Assembly (NCBI GenBank): GCA_049322515.1
Contig: JBMOQW010000012.1
Coordinates: 186,001-250,000 of the forward strand
Direction: 5' to 3'
Source: Parasulfuritortus sp049322515
GTDB lineage: Bacteria; Pseudomonadota; Gammaproteobacteria; Burkholderiales; Thiobacillaceae
DNA length: 64,000 nt
Below the pieces are notes generated by a model that did not search any database, was not told the DNA's origin, and worked only from the letters and a program-made list of their open reading frames with translations. Shown here in pieces: positions 11,444 to 21,224 of the stretch. The stretch's first letter is position 1. Every line of letters begins with the position of its first letter. Both the position numbers and the translations under genes were made by a program.

Positions 11444-12169
11444 ATGGGCGCGTTGATCGAAGTCGCCAGCCTGGCCCGCACCTACCATGTCGGGGAAGTG
11501 GAAGTGCCGGCCTTGCGCGGCGTCGACCTGGCCATCGAAAAGGGCGAGTTCGTCGCGGTGATGGGCCCGTCCGGTTCGGGCAAGTCCACCTTCATGAACC
11601 TGATCGGCTGCCTCGACCGTCCCGATGCCGGCCGCTACCTGCTCGGCGGCGAGGACGTATCCCGGCTCGACGCCGACCAATTGTCGGCCGTGCGCAACCG
11701 CGCGCTTGGCTTCGTGTTCCAGAGCTTCAACCTGCTGCCGCGCGCCTCGGCCCGGGAAAACGTCGAACTGCCCCTGGTCTACGCCGGCGTCCCCGCCCCG
11801 GAACGGCACCGGCGCGCCCTGGAAAAGCTGGCCCTGGTCGGCCTCGCCGAGCGCGCCCACCACCTGCCCAGTCAGCTCTCCGGCGGTCAGCAGCAGCGGG
11901 TCGCCATCGCCCGTGCCCTGGTCAACGCCCCGGCCCTGATCCTGGCCGACGAACCGACCGGCGCCCTCGACACCCGCACCAGCCTCGAACTGATGGCGCT
12001 GTTCCAGTCCCTGAACGACCAAGGCATGACCCTGGTGCTGGTGACCCACGAGCCGGACATCGCGCAGTTCGCCCGGCGCATCCTGGTGTTCCGCGACGGC
12101 CGCCTGGTCGAGGATCGTCCGGTCCATGCACGCCAGTCCGCCGCCGAGCACCTGAAGGCCGTGGCATGA
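11444..12169 (+). CDS. ABC transporter ATPase, MacB/LolD-type
   Basis: The 241-residue ATPase shows Walker A 'GPSGSGKSTFMNLIG', the Q-loop region 'FVFQSFNLLPRASA', the signature 'LSGGQQQRVAIARAL', and Walker B 'LILADEPTGALD' with an H-loop 'LVTHE'. It belongs to the group that powers MacB- and LolCDE-like mechanotransmission transporters. In E. coli MacB the ATPase is fused to the permease; here it is a separate gene. The ATG at 11444 lies 7 bp after the adaptor stop, and the 3' end overlaps the permease start by 4 bp (ATGA). Confidence 0.95.
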   Translation: MGALIEVASLARTYHVGEVEVPALRGVDLAIEKGEFVAVMGPSGSGKSTFMNLIGCLDRPDAGRYLLGGEDVSRLDADQLSAVRNRALGFVFQSFNLLPRASARENVELPLVYAGVPAPERHRRALEKLALVGLAERAHHLPSQLSGGQQQRVAIARALVNAPALILADEPTGALDTRTSLELMALFQSLNDQGMTLVLVTHEPDIAQFARRILVFRDGRLVEDRPVHARQSAAEHLKAVA

Positions 12170-13401
12170 ACCTCGTCGACACCCTGCTTGCCGCCCTCCG
12201 CTCGCTGCGCGCCAATCGCCTGCGCAGCGCCTTGACCACCCTGGGCATCGTGATCGGCATCGCTGCCGTGATCGCCATGCTGGCGGTCGGCGAAGGTGCC
12301 AAGCGCCGGGTCGCCGATGAGATGAAGAGCCTGGGCAGCAACCTGCTCCTGGTCATGCCCGGCACCGTGACCAGCGGCGGTGTGCGCCTGGGCGGCGGAG
12401 TCAGCCGCAACAGCCTGACCGAAGCCGATGTCCAGGCCATCCGCGACGAGATTCCCGGCGCGATCGCCGTGTCAGGCACCTTGCGCGGCAGTGGTCAGGC
12501 GGTGTTCGGCAACCTGAACTGGTCAACCCAGCTGTACGGCATCGACGCCGACTACCTGATCGCCCGCGACTGGGTGGTCGAACGCGGCCGCGCCTTCGAC
12601 GACAACGAACTGCGCGGCAAGGCCAAGGTCGCCCTGGTCGGACAGACCGTGGCCGAGATGCTGTTCGGTGGCACCGACCCGACCGGACAGACCCTCCGGG
12701 TCAAGGGTATTCCGCTCACCATCGTCGGCCTGCTCGGCACCAAGGGCCAGAACGTCATGGGCCAGGACCAGGACGACATCATCCTGATTCCCTTGGGCAC
12801 TGCCCGAGGTCGTATCCTTGGTCAAGGCATGGCCCGGCCTGACAACGTCGGCTCGATCACCGTGAAGATGGCGGATGGCAGCGACATGGCCGGCGCCGAG
12901 GAACAGGTGCGCGCTCTGATCCGGCAGAAGCACCGCATCCAGCCCGGCCAGGACGACGACTTCAACCTGCGCAACCTGTCCGAAATCGTGCAGGCCGAAC
13001 AGGCCGCCTCGGGCGCCCTCTCGGCCCTGCTGGCGGCGATCGGCTCGGTGTCGCTGATCGTCGGCGGCATCGGCATCATGAACATCATGCTGGTCTCGGT
13101 CACCGAACGCACCCGAGAGATCGGCATCCGCCTGGCCATCGGCGCGCGCCGGCGCGACATCCTGACTCAGTTCATGGTCGAGGCGGTCACCCTGAGCGTG
13201 CTCGGCGGCTTGGTCGGCGTCGGTCTCGGCATCGGCGGCGGCCTGCTGGTCGAACGGCTGCTCGACTGGCCGGTGCTGTTCCGGCCCGAGGCGGTCCTGC
13301 TCGCCGTGGTCTCGGCCTCCGCAGTCGGCATCTTCTTCGGCTGGTATCCGGCCCGCAAGGCCTCGCGCCTCACCCCGGTGGAAGCCCTGCGCCATGACTG
13401 A
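12166..13401 (+). CDS. MacB-like ABC transporter permease
   Basis: This 411-residue permease has four predicted membrane helices arranged as in MacB: one near residues 20-45, then a large periplasmic domain, then three C-terminal helices. The first of those is 'LLAAIGSVSLIVGGIGIMN'. The conserved 'GIMNIMLVSVTERTREIGIR' coupling region and the terminal 'RLTPVEALRHD' are diagnostic of the FtsX/MacB superfamily. With the two genes upstream it makes a tripartite exporter. Cargo could be a macrolide, peptide, haem or lipid; nothing in the sequence decides this. Its 3' end overlaps the next small gene by 8 bp. Confidence 0.94.
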   Translation: MNLVDTLLAALRSLRANRLRSALTTLGIVIGIAAVIAMLAVGEGAKRRVADEMKSLGSNLLLVMPGTVTSGGVRLGGGVSRNSLTEADVQAIRDEIPGAIAVSGTLRGSGQAVFGNLNWSTQLYGIDADYLIARDWVVERGRAFDDNELRGKAKVALVGQTVAEMLFGGTDPTGQTLRVKGIPLTIVGLLGTKGQNVMGQDQDDIILIPLGTARGRILGQGMARPDNVGSITVKMADGSDMAGAEEQVRALIRQKHRIQPGQDDDFNLRNLSEIVQAEQAASGALSALLAAIGSVSLIVGGIGIMNIMLVSVTERTREIGIRLAIGARRRDILTQFMVEAVTLSVLGGLVGVGLGIGGGLLVERLLDWPVLFRPEAVLLAVVSASAVGIFFGWYPARKASRLTPVEALRHD

Positions 13402-13657
13402 CTGCCGGCCCGGTTGCGGCGCCTGCTGCATCGCACCGTCGATCACCTCGCCACTCCCCGGGATACCCGAAGGCAAGCCGGCTGGGGTGCCGTGCGCGCA
13501 GCTTACCGACGACTTTCGTTGCGCAGTGTTTGGCCGTCCCGAACGCCCGACCTTCTGCTCTGGCTTGGTGCCCACACCTCAGATGTGCGGCCTGTCCAGG
13601 GATTACGCGCTGGCCTGGCTCACCCACCTCGAAATGGCAACCCGACCGGACCGCTAA
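13394..13657 (+). CDS. YkgJ-family small cysteine-cluster protein
   Basis: The 87-residue protein begins 'MTDCRPGCGACCIAPS', the Cx3CxxCC motif of the YkgJ (CxxCxxCC) metal-binding family. Additional cysteines lie at 'GVPCAQL', 'FRCAVF', 'TFCSGL' and 'QMCGL', so eight cysteines are present in all. Such proteins are thought to bind zinc or an iron-sulfur cluster; function is unknown. Its start codon sits inside the last codons of the permease gene, so translation is probably coupled to it. Confidence 0.85.
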   Translation: MTDCRPGCGACCIAPSITSPLPGIPEGKPAGVPCAQLTDDFRCAVFGRPERPTFCSGLVPTPQMCGLSRDYALAWLTHLEMATRPDR

Positions 13658-13743
13658 GCAGCACATCCGCGCAGGCACGACCCTCCCCATTGGCATGGAC
13701 TGTGCGGGTCTGACTTGGATAACTTTCCTATGGTCTGAATTTC

Positions 13744-13791
13744 TTGCTCGCGCTATCGGGTCGACATACACTTAGTCCACACCCTAGTCCA
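13744..13791 (+). promoter_or_regulatory. Probable promoter and operator of toxin-antitoxin pair 1
   Basis: A sigma-70-like promoter can be drawn as TTGCTC (13744-13749), 17-bp spacer, TACACT (13767-13772). Two direct copies of TAGTCCA lie at 13773-13779 and 13785-13791, right at the expected transcription start and 12 bp apart. That position suits an operator bound by the antitoxin. The same TAGTC core recurs three times before the second toxin-antitoxin pair at 60357-60381. The promoter match is modest; the repeats are exact. Confidence 0.45.
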
Positions 13792-13807
13792 TGCCTGCGA
13801 TCGCCCC

Positions 13808-14041
13808 ATGCCCCTCATCGTCAACGTTCACGACGCCAAGACCCATTTCTCCAAGCTGCTGGAGCAGGCGCATGCCGGGCAGGAAATCGTCCTGGCCAAG
13901 GCCGGTCAACCGTATGCGCGCATGGTGCCGCTGGCCCAGCCCCAGGGATCGAGGCGGCCAGGCCGCCTGAGCGGCCGCATCGGCGCAACCTTCTTCGAGT
14001 CCTTGCCGGACGAAGAACTGGCCGCCTGGGAAGGCGGATGA
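13808..14041 (+). CDS. Phd/YefM-family antitoxin
   Basis: This 77-residue protein matches the Phd/YefM antitoxin fold: N-terminal 'VNVHDAKTHFSKLLEQAHAG' (DNA-binding, with the typical 'AKTHFSKLL'), then 'EIVLAKAGQPYARMVPL', then a C-terminal tail that would wrap the toxin. The stop overlaps the toxin start (GGATGAGG), the classic coupled arrangement. It probably represses its own promoter through the TAGTCCA repeats upstream. The pair is flanked by unrelated housekeeping genes. Confidence 0.9.
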   Translation: MPLIVNVHDAKTHFSKLLEQAHAGQEIVLAKAGQPYARMVPLAQPQGSRRPGRLSGRIGATFFESLPDEELAAWEGG

Positions 14042-14424
14042 GGGTTTTGCTCGACACCCATGCGCTGCTCTGGTGGTGGACCGACGACCCACAGCTTTCC
14101 GGCCCGGCGAGAGCCTGCCTCCTCGACGCAGACAATGTCGTCCTGGTCAGCGCCGCCAGTGCCTGGGAGATCGCTACAAAATTCAGGCTGGGCAAGCTAT
14201 CCGAAGCAGGAGAGGCCATCGAGCGCTTCAATGAGTTGGTGGCGGCCGATGGCTTTACCCACCTTGCCGTGACCTACCTCCACAGCCTGAAAGCGGGGGC
14301 TTACCCAGTGCCGCACCGAGATCCCTTCGACCGCGTTCTGGCCGCGCAGAGCGAACTGGAATCCGCTCAACTGATCACCCGCGACCCAGTGTTCGAACAG
14401 TTCGGCATTCAAACGCTCTGGTGA
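14038..14424 (+). CDS. PIN-domain (VapC-type) toxin ribonuclease
   Basis: The 128-residue protein begins 'MRVLLDTHALLWWWTDD', the first acidic residue of a PIN nuclease. Further acidic residues follow in 'SAASAWEIATKF' and 'VPHRDPFDRVLAAQSELE', giving the usual Mg2+-binding set. PIN toxins of this sub-type ('DTHALLWW', 'HRDPFDRLLAAQA') are paired with Phd-like antitoxins, as here. The start ATG at 14038 overlaps the antitoxin stop. It probably cleaves RNA, with the specific target unknown. Confidence 0.9.
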   Translation: MRVLLDTHALLWWWTDDPQLSGPARACLLDADNVVLVSAASAWEIATKFRLGKLSEAGEAIERFNELVAADGFTHLAVTYLHSLKAGAYPVPHRDPFDRVLAAQSELESAQLITRDPVFEQFGIQTLW

Positions 14425-14473
14425 GCGAACCGGCCTTTGACCCAGCACTCAGCCAGGCACTGTCTCGTCTGAC

Positions 14474-14501
14474 AAAAAAATAGCGCGGCCGAAGCCGCGC
14501 T
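14474..14501 (-). terminator. Rho-independent terminator downstream of acs
   Basis: On the minus strand a perfect 8-bp stem (AGCGCGGC / GCCGCGCT, 14482-14489 with 14494-14501, four-base loop) is followed by a run of seven T (14474-14480). It is placed to end transcripts coming from acs. It lies beyond the duplicated acs tail at 14527-14570, about 170 bp after the present stop codon. Confidence 0.88.
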
Positions 14502-14669
14502 GTTGTAGGTCAGTTGCCCGCTTGACTTACTTCACCGCTTCCTTGAGCTGGTCGAGGATCGCGGGATTTTTGTTACGGCCGCCCTGCGCGCTAAACCTGC
14601 CGCAATGCGGCAGGTTAGCCTTCACTGAAAACCCGCGACCCATGCCTTCGATCAAGTCTTCCCAGCCGG

Positions 14670-16658
<1,989 letters not shown>

Positions 16659-16735
16659 CTAGAGCCTCTCTCCATTAAGCCAATCAGACACCGGTCGCCT
16701 CCTCCCCAGGAAGCCCAGGCACCGCACAAAGGGCG

Positions 16736-16764
16736 AAATTAGGACAAAATCCTATTATTTTCAA
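16736..16764 (-). promoter_or_regulatory. Probable sigma-70 promoter of acs
   Basis: On the minus strand TTGAAA (16764-16759) and TAATTT (16741-16736) are separated by 17 bp. Transcription would begin near 16730, giving a leader of about 70 bases before the acs ATG at 16658. The region is clearly AT-richer than its surroundings. It is a match to consensus only, with no operator recognised. Confidence 0.4.
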
Positions 16765-16789
16765 ATTTCCTGACACCACCCTGACGCGC

Positions 16790-19468
16790 ATGCCCGACTT
16801 CGACCCCCACGCCGCCATTGCCCGGGCGACCGACTACAGCCGCTATCTGCGCGATCGCCTGGCCGCGCGCCCCGACCTGGCCGAGTGGCTGGCCACGGGC
16901 TGCCAGACCGCCTTTTCCCGGCGGGCCATGGAAACCTTCCTGGCGGACTCGATCCCCACCGACGAGGACAGCCTGAAACACCGCCTGCGTGACCTGCGCC
17001 AGCGGGTCATGGCGGTGCTCATCGTCCGCGACCTGGCGGGTCAGGCCGACCTGTCCGAAGTCACCACCACCTGCACCGACTTGGCCGAGGTGGCCTTCGG
17101 TCATGCCTGCGCCTGGCACCACCGCGATCTGGCCGCCCTGCACGGCGAGCCACTCGACCGCCAGGGCCAGCCCCAGCAGCTGATCGTGGTCGGCATGGGC
17201 AAGCTGGGCGGCCGCGAGTTGAATGTGTCATCCGACGTCGATCCGATTTTCGTCTATCCCGAGGAGGGCGAGACCACCGGACCGCGCAAGCTGTCCTGCC
17301 ATGAGTTTTTCGTTCGACTTGGACGCCGGCTGATCAGCGCCATCGGCGAAACCACCTACGATGGCTTCGTGTTCCGGGTCGACATGCGCTTGCGCCCCTA
17401 TGGCGACGAAGGTCCCCTGGCCTCCAGCTTTGCCATGCTGGAAGATTATTTCTACACCCAGGCCCGCGAATGGGAACGCTATGCCTGGATCAAGGGCCGC
17501 CCGCTCACCGGCGCGCGCCACGATGAATTGGAGGCCCTGCGCCGGCCCTTCGTGTTCCGCAAGTACCTCGACTTCGGTGCCTTTGCGGCGATGCGCGACC
17601 TGCATGCACAAATTCGCCGCGAGGTGGCCAAGAAGGACAAGCATGACAACGTCAAGCTCGGCCCCGGCGGCATCCGCGAAATCGAGTTCATCGCCCAGGT
17701 ATTCCAGCTGATCCGGGGCGGCAAGACCCCAGCCCTGCAAGCCCGGCCGACCCGCGCCATCCTGCACCAGCTGGCCGCCATGGACCTGTTGCCGGAGGCC
17801 GTCGCAGAAGAACTGGAAACCGCCTACGTCTTCCTGCGCAATGTCGAACACCGCCTGCAATACCGCAACGACGCCCAAACCCAGCAATTGCCGCACGACC
17901 CCGAGGAACGCCAACACCTGGCCCTGACCCTGGGCTACCCAGACTGGGCAAGCTTCGAGACCCATCTCAACAGCCTGCGGCGCAAGGTCGCCGGTCAGTT
18001 CGAACAAGTTTTCGGCGCCCCCCAGGAAGACCAGTCCGGACATCCGCTCGCTGGTCTGTTCAACCAACCAGAAGAAACCGCGCGGGACACCCTGGCGGAA
18101 CTCGGCTATGCCGATCCGGGCGAAGTACTCGACCGTCTCAACGCGCTCAAGGGTGGCAGCCGTTACGCCGCCCTGCCGGCCGCCAACAAGACCGCCCTGG
18201 ACGGCCTGCTGCCGCCCCTGATCGAAGTCGCGGCCCGGCAAGCGAATCCCGACACCACCTTGTTTCGCATTCTCGACCTGCTCGAAGCCATCAGCCGGCG
18301 CGCGCCCTACCTCCTGCTCCTGCGCGAATATCCGCAGACCCTGGCTCAGGTCGCCCGCATGGTCGGGGCCAGTCCCTGGGCGGCGGGATACCTGACCCGG
18401 CAACCCCATCTGCTCGACGAACTGCTCGACCCGCGCGCCCTCATGGCGACGCCGGACTGGCCGCTCAAGCGCGACGAATTGCGCGCCCGCCTGGCGGCTT
18501 TCGAAGGCGACCTCGAACGCAGCATGGACGAACTCCGCCATTTCAAGCAGAGCGAGACCTTCCGCCTGTTGGCACAAGACCTGGCCGGCATGTGGACGGT
18601 GGAAAGCCTGTCCGATCAACTGGCGGCCCTGGCCGACCTGCTGCTCGGCCAGAGCCTGGAACTGACCTGGCGTGACCTGACAAAAAAGCACCGCGACCGC
18701 CCCGCCTTCGCAGTCATCGCCTACGGCAAGCTGGGCGGCAAGGAATTGGGCTACGCCTCCGACCTCGACATCGTTTTCCTCTACGACGACGACCACCCAG
18801 ACGCCCAGGACATCTACGCCCGCCTGGGCAAGCGCATGAACACCCTGATGTCGACCATGACCGGCGCCGGCATCCTCTACGAAACCGACCTGCGCCTGCG
18901 TCCGGATGGCGCCTCCGGCCTCTTGGTCAGCAGTGTCGAGGCGTTCGAGGACTACCAGCGCCACCATGCCTGGACCTGGGAACACCAGGCCCTCAGCCGG
19001 GCCCGCTATGCCTGTGGCGACGGGCAGGTGGGCGCCAAGTTCGAAGCCATTCGCGAGGCCATCCTGCTCCTTCCGCGCGACACTGCCAGGCTCCGTGCAG
19101 AGGTGCTGGAAATGCGCCAGAAAATGCACGATGGCCACCCCAACGCCACCGATCTGTTCGACATCAAGCATGACCGCGGTGGTCTGGTCGATGTCGAATT
19201 TGTCGTCCAGTATCTCGTCCTCGCCCATAGCGCCGAGCATCCGGAATTGACCGCCAACCGGGGCAACATCGCCCTGCTCGGGGTCGCCGGCCGGCTCGGC
19301 CTGGTGCCGGCTGACATCGCCGGCGCCGCTGCCAACGCCTACCGCGAACTACGCCGACGTCAGCATCAGGTGAAACTGCAGGGCGCCGAGCACGCACGCC
19401 TGCCGGTGGAGATGCTGGCACCCGAGACCGACGCGGTGCGCGCGCTATGGCAAGCCGTCCTGGGCTGA
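16790..19468 (+). CDS. glnE: Bifunctional glutamine synthetase adenylyltransferase/deadenylase
   Basis: GlnE adds and removes AMP on glutamine synthetase in response to PII, tuning nitrogen assimilation. The 892-residue protein has both nucleotidyltransferase domains: 'VVGMGKLGGRELNVSSDVD' near residue 135 (deadenylylation half) and 'AYGKLGGKELGYASDLDIVF' near residue 644 (adenylylation half). Each has the expected acidic metal ligands. C-terminal 'DIKHDRGGLVDVEFVVQYL' is also conserved. It is slightly shorter than the E. coli enzyme. No strong ribosome site precedes the ATG. It is divergent from acs and followed by ilvE. Confidence 0.96.
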   Translation: MPDFDPHAAIARATDYSRYLRDRLAARPDLAEWLATGCQTAFSRRAMETFLADSIPTDEDSLKHRLRDLRQRVMAVLIVRDLAGQADLSEVTTTCTDLAEVAFGHACAWHHRDLAALHGEPLDRQGQPQQLIVVGMGKLGGRELNVSSDVDPIFVYPEEGETTGPRKLSCHEFFVRLGRRLISAIGETTYDGFVFRVDMRLRPYGDEGPLASSFAMLEDYFYTQAREWERYAWIKGRPLTGARHDELEALRRPFVFRKYLDFGAFAAMRDLHAQIRREVAKKDKHDNVKLGPGGIREIEFIAQVFQLIRGGKTPALQARPTRAILHQLAAMDLLPEAVAEELETAYVFLRNVEHRLQYRNDAQTQQLPHDPEERQHLALTLGYPDWASFETHLNSLRRKVAGQFEQVFGAPQEDQSGHPLAGLFNQPEETARDTLAELGYADPGEVLDRLNALKGGSRYAALPAANKTALDGLLPPLIEVAARQANPDTTLFRILDLLEAISRRAPYLLLLREYPQTLAQVARMVGASPWAAGYLTRQPHLLDELLDPRALMATPDWPLKRDELRARLAAFEGDLERSMDELRHFKQSETFRLLAQDLAGMWTVESLSDQLAALADLLLGQSLELTWRDLTKKHRDRPAFAVIAYGKLGGKELGYASDLDIVFLYDDDHPDAQDIYARLGKRMNTLMSTMTGAGILYETDLRLRPDGASGLLVSSVEAFEDYQRHHAWTWEHQALSRARYACGDGQVGAKFEAIREAILLLPRDTARLRAEVLEMRQKMHDGHPNATDLFDIKHDRGGLVDVEFVVQYLVLAHSAEHPELTANRGNIALLGVAGRLGLVPADIAGAAANAYRELRRRQHQVKLQGAEHARLPVEMLAPETDAVRALWQAVLG

Positions 19469-19520
19469 CTTGAGCTAGAATGTCGGCTTCTTTTCTCGAC
19501 TGATTTCAAGGAGTTCGGCA

Positions 19521-20441
19521 ATGTCCATGGCCGATCGCGACGGCGTCATCTGGTATGACGGCAAGCTGGTTCCCTGGCGGGAAGCCACCACCCACGTGCT
19601 CACCCACACCCTGCACTATGGCATGGGCGTGTTCGAGGGCGTGCGTGCCTACGAAACCCCGACCGGCCCGGCCATCTTCCGCCTCCAGGAACACACCGAC
19701 CGGCTGTTCCGCTCGGCGCACATCCTGGGCATGAAGATGCCCTACTCCAAGGATGACCTGAATGCCGCACAAAAGGCCGTGGTCAAGGAAAACGGCCTGA
19801 AGTCCGGCTACCTGCGCCCGATGGCCTTCTACGGTGCCGAGGCGATGGGCATCTCCGCCAAGACCCTGTCCACCCACGTCATCGTCGCCGCCTGGCCGTG
19901 GGGCGCCTACATGGGTGCCGAGGCGCTCACCCAGGGCATCCGGGTCAAAACCTCGTCATTCAGCCGCCACCACGTCAACATCACGATGTGCAAGGCCAAG
20001 GCCAACGGCAACTACATGAACTCCATCCTGGCCCACCGCGAGGCCGAGATGGACGGCTACCAGGAAGCCCTGCTGCTCGATGTCGACGGCTTCGTTGCCG
20101 AAGGTTCGGGGGAAAACTTCTTCCTGGTCCGCAACGGCAAGCTCTACACCCCGGACCTGACCGCCGCGCTCGAAGGCATCACCCGCGACACCATCATCCA
20201 ACTGGCCGGCGAACTGGGCATCCCGGTGATCGAGAAACGCATCACCCGTGACGAGGTGTATTGTGCCGATGAAGCCTTCTTCACCGGCACGGCCGCCGAG
20301 GTGACGCCGATCCGCGAACTGGACAACCGCCAGATCGGCGAGGGCAAGCGCGGTCCGATCACGGAAAAGCTGCAATCGCTGTACTTCGATTGCGTGCAGG
20401 GTCGCTCGGCTGCCCACGCCAACTGGCTGACGCACGTCTGA
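19521..20441 (+). CDS. ilvE: Branched-chain amino acid aminotransferase
   Basis: This class IV PLP enzyme makes the final transamination in leucine, isoleucine and valine synthesis. It is 306 residues, as expected. 'LHYGMGVFEGVRAYE' and 'LFRSAHILGM' lie in the N-terminal half; the PLP site 'CKAKANGNYMNSILAHREAE' and 'VDGFVAEGSGENFFLVRNG' follow. An AAGGAGTTCGGCA ribosome site precedes the ATG. A TAGAAT hexamer near 19475 may be its -10 element. Two small genes follow closely and may be co-transcribed. Confidence 0.97.
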   Translation: MSMADRDGVIWYDGKLVPWREATTHVLTHTLHYGMGVFEGVRAYETPTGPAIFRLQEHTDRLFRSAHILGMKMPYSKDDLNAAQKAVVKENGLKSGYLRPMAFYGAEAMGISAKTLSTHVIVAAWPWGAYMGAEALTQGIRVKTSSFSRHHVNITMCKAKANGNYMNSILAHREAEMDGYQEALLLDVDGFVAEGSGENFFLVRNGKLYTPDLTAALEGITRDTIIQLAGELGIPVIEKRITRDEVYCADEAFFTGTAAEVTPIRELDNRQIGEGKRGPITEKLQSLYFDCVQGRSAAHANWLTHV

Positions 20442-20452
20442 GGAGCCCGACC

Positions 20453-20641
20453 ATGGCTGAACAACGCATCGTCGAGGTCGGCGCCGCCGATCTGCCCCTC
20501 TACTGCCCGCCGCGCGGCCAGGAAGCCGCGTTCAACCACCCGCGCGTGTTCCTTCCGGTCGAGGCCAAGGGCGAGGTCCGCTGCCCCTATTGCAGCACCG
20601 TGTACAAACTGGTCGGTGCAATCAAGCACGGCCACCACTGA
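20453..20641 (+). CDS. Small zinc-finger (zf-CHCC) protein
   Basis: This 62-residue protein has 'YCPPRGQEAAFNHPRVFLPV' followed by 'GEVRCPYCSTVYKL', the Cys-His-Cys-Cys pattern of the zf-CHCC family, which is related to the complex I accessory subunit NDUFS6. The ATG at 20453 follows AGGAGCCCGACC. In relatives it is commonly found next to ilvE (family knowledge). Its exact role is unknown. Confidence 0.85.
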   Translation: MAEQRIVEVGAADLPLYCPPRGQEAAFNHPRVFLPVEAKGEVRCPYCSTVYKLVGAIKHGHH

Positions 20642-20651
20642 GGAATTCGCC

Positions 20652-21164
20652 ATGAACCGCCTGTCCGCCCTGCTTGTCGCACTGCTGCTCACGGGTGCCG
20701 CCCACGCGCAAGTCCCGGCCCAGCCGCTCAGCCAGCAGCAGGCCCAGCAACTGATGGCGCGCCAGATGCAGATGATGGCCGCCATGTTCGACTACCGCCG
20801 CTCCAAGCTGGGTTTCGACGAAACCGTGACTGCGATTGGTGCCGCCATCGACCGCCAGGGCTGGAAGCGAGGCGCAGTGCAGGACGCCCAGGCCGCCATG
20901 GCGCAGGCAGGCGCCCCGGGCAAGCGGATGAAGGTGATCGAGGCCTGCCCGGCCGGCTTCAACGACAAGCTGACCAAGGCCGGCGATGGCAAGCTGCCGC
21001 CGCATCCCTGCCGGTTCACCGTGTTCGAGGGCCGCGACGGCAAGACCTACACCATGCGCATGAATTCCGGCCTGCTCGCCAAGGGGCTGCAGGGCGAACC
21101 CGCCAGGCTGATGGCCGGCATCGGCGCCGACGAGGACGCGATCCTCAAGGGTATCGCCGAGTAA
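20652..21164 (+). CDS. Secreted DUF302-like protein
   Basis: The 170-residue product starts with a signal peptide 'MNRLSALLVALLLTGAAHAQ' and should be periplasmic. The mature part has a Gln/Met-rich segment ('QQQAQQLMARQMQMMAAMFDY') and then a domain with 'GFDETVTAIGAAIDRQGWK' and 'KVIEACPAGFNDKL', which resembles DUF302. Two cysteines (in 'EACPAG' and 'HPCRF') may form a disulfide or bind metal. The ATG follows GAGGAATTCGCC, 10 bp after the zinc-finger gene. The family call is from pattern only and the function is unknown. Confidence 0.6.
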   Translation: MNRLSALLVALLLTGAAHAQVPAQPLSQQQAQQLMARQMQMMAAMFDYRRSKLGFDETVTAIGAAIDRQGWKRGAVQDAQAAMAQAGAPGKRMKVIEACPAGFNDKLTKAGDGKLPPHPCRFTVFEGRDGKTYTMRMNSGLLAKGLQGEPARLMAGIGADEDAILKGIAE

Positions 21165-21224
21165 GTCGGCACTGAGCCTGCATGGCCGCTCCCCCGCCGT
21201 TGCCGGGAGTGAGCGTCCCCCGAC

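Noticed and set aside
14571..14669. Insertion sequence or CRISPR-like repeat at the acs tail
   Set aside because: No transposase, no terminal repeats matching both ends, and only one palindrome, so I record it as a small repeat only.
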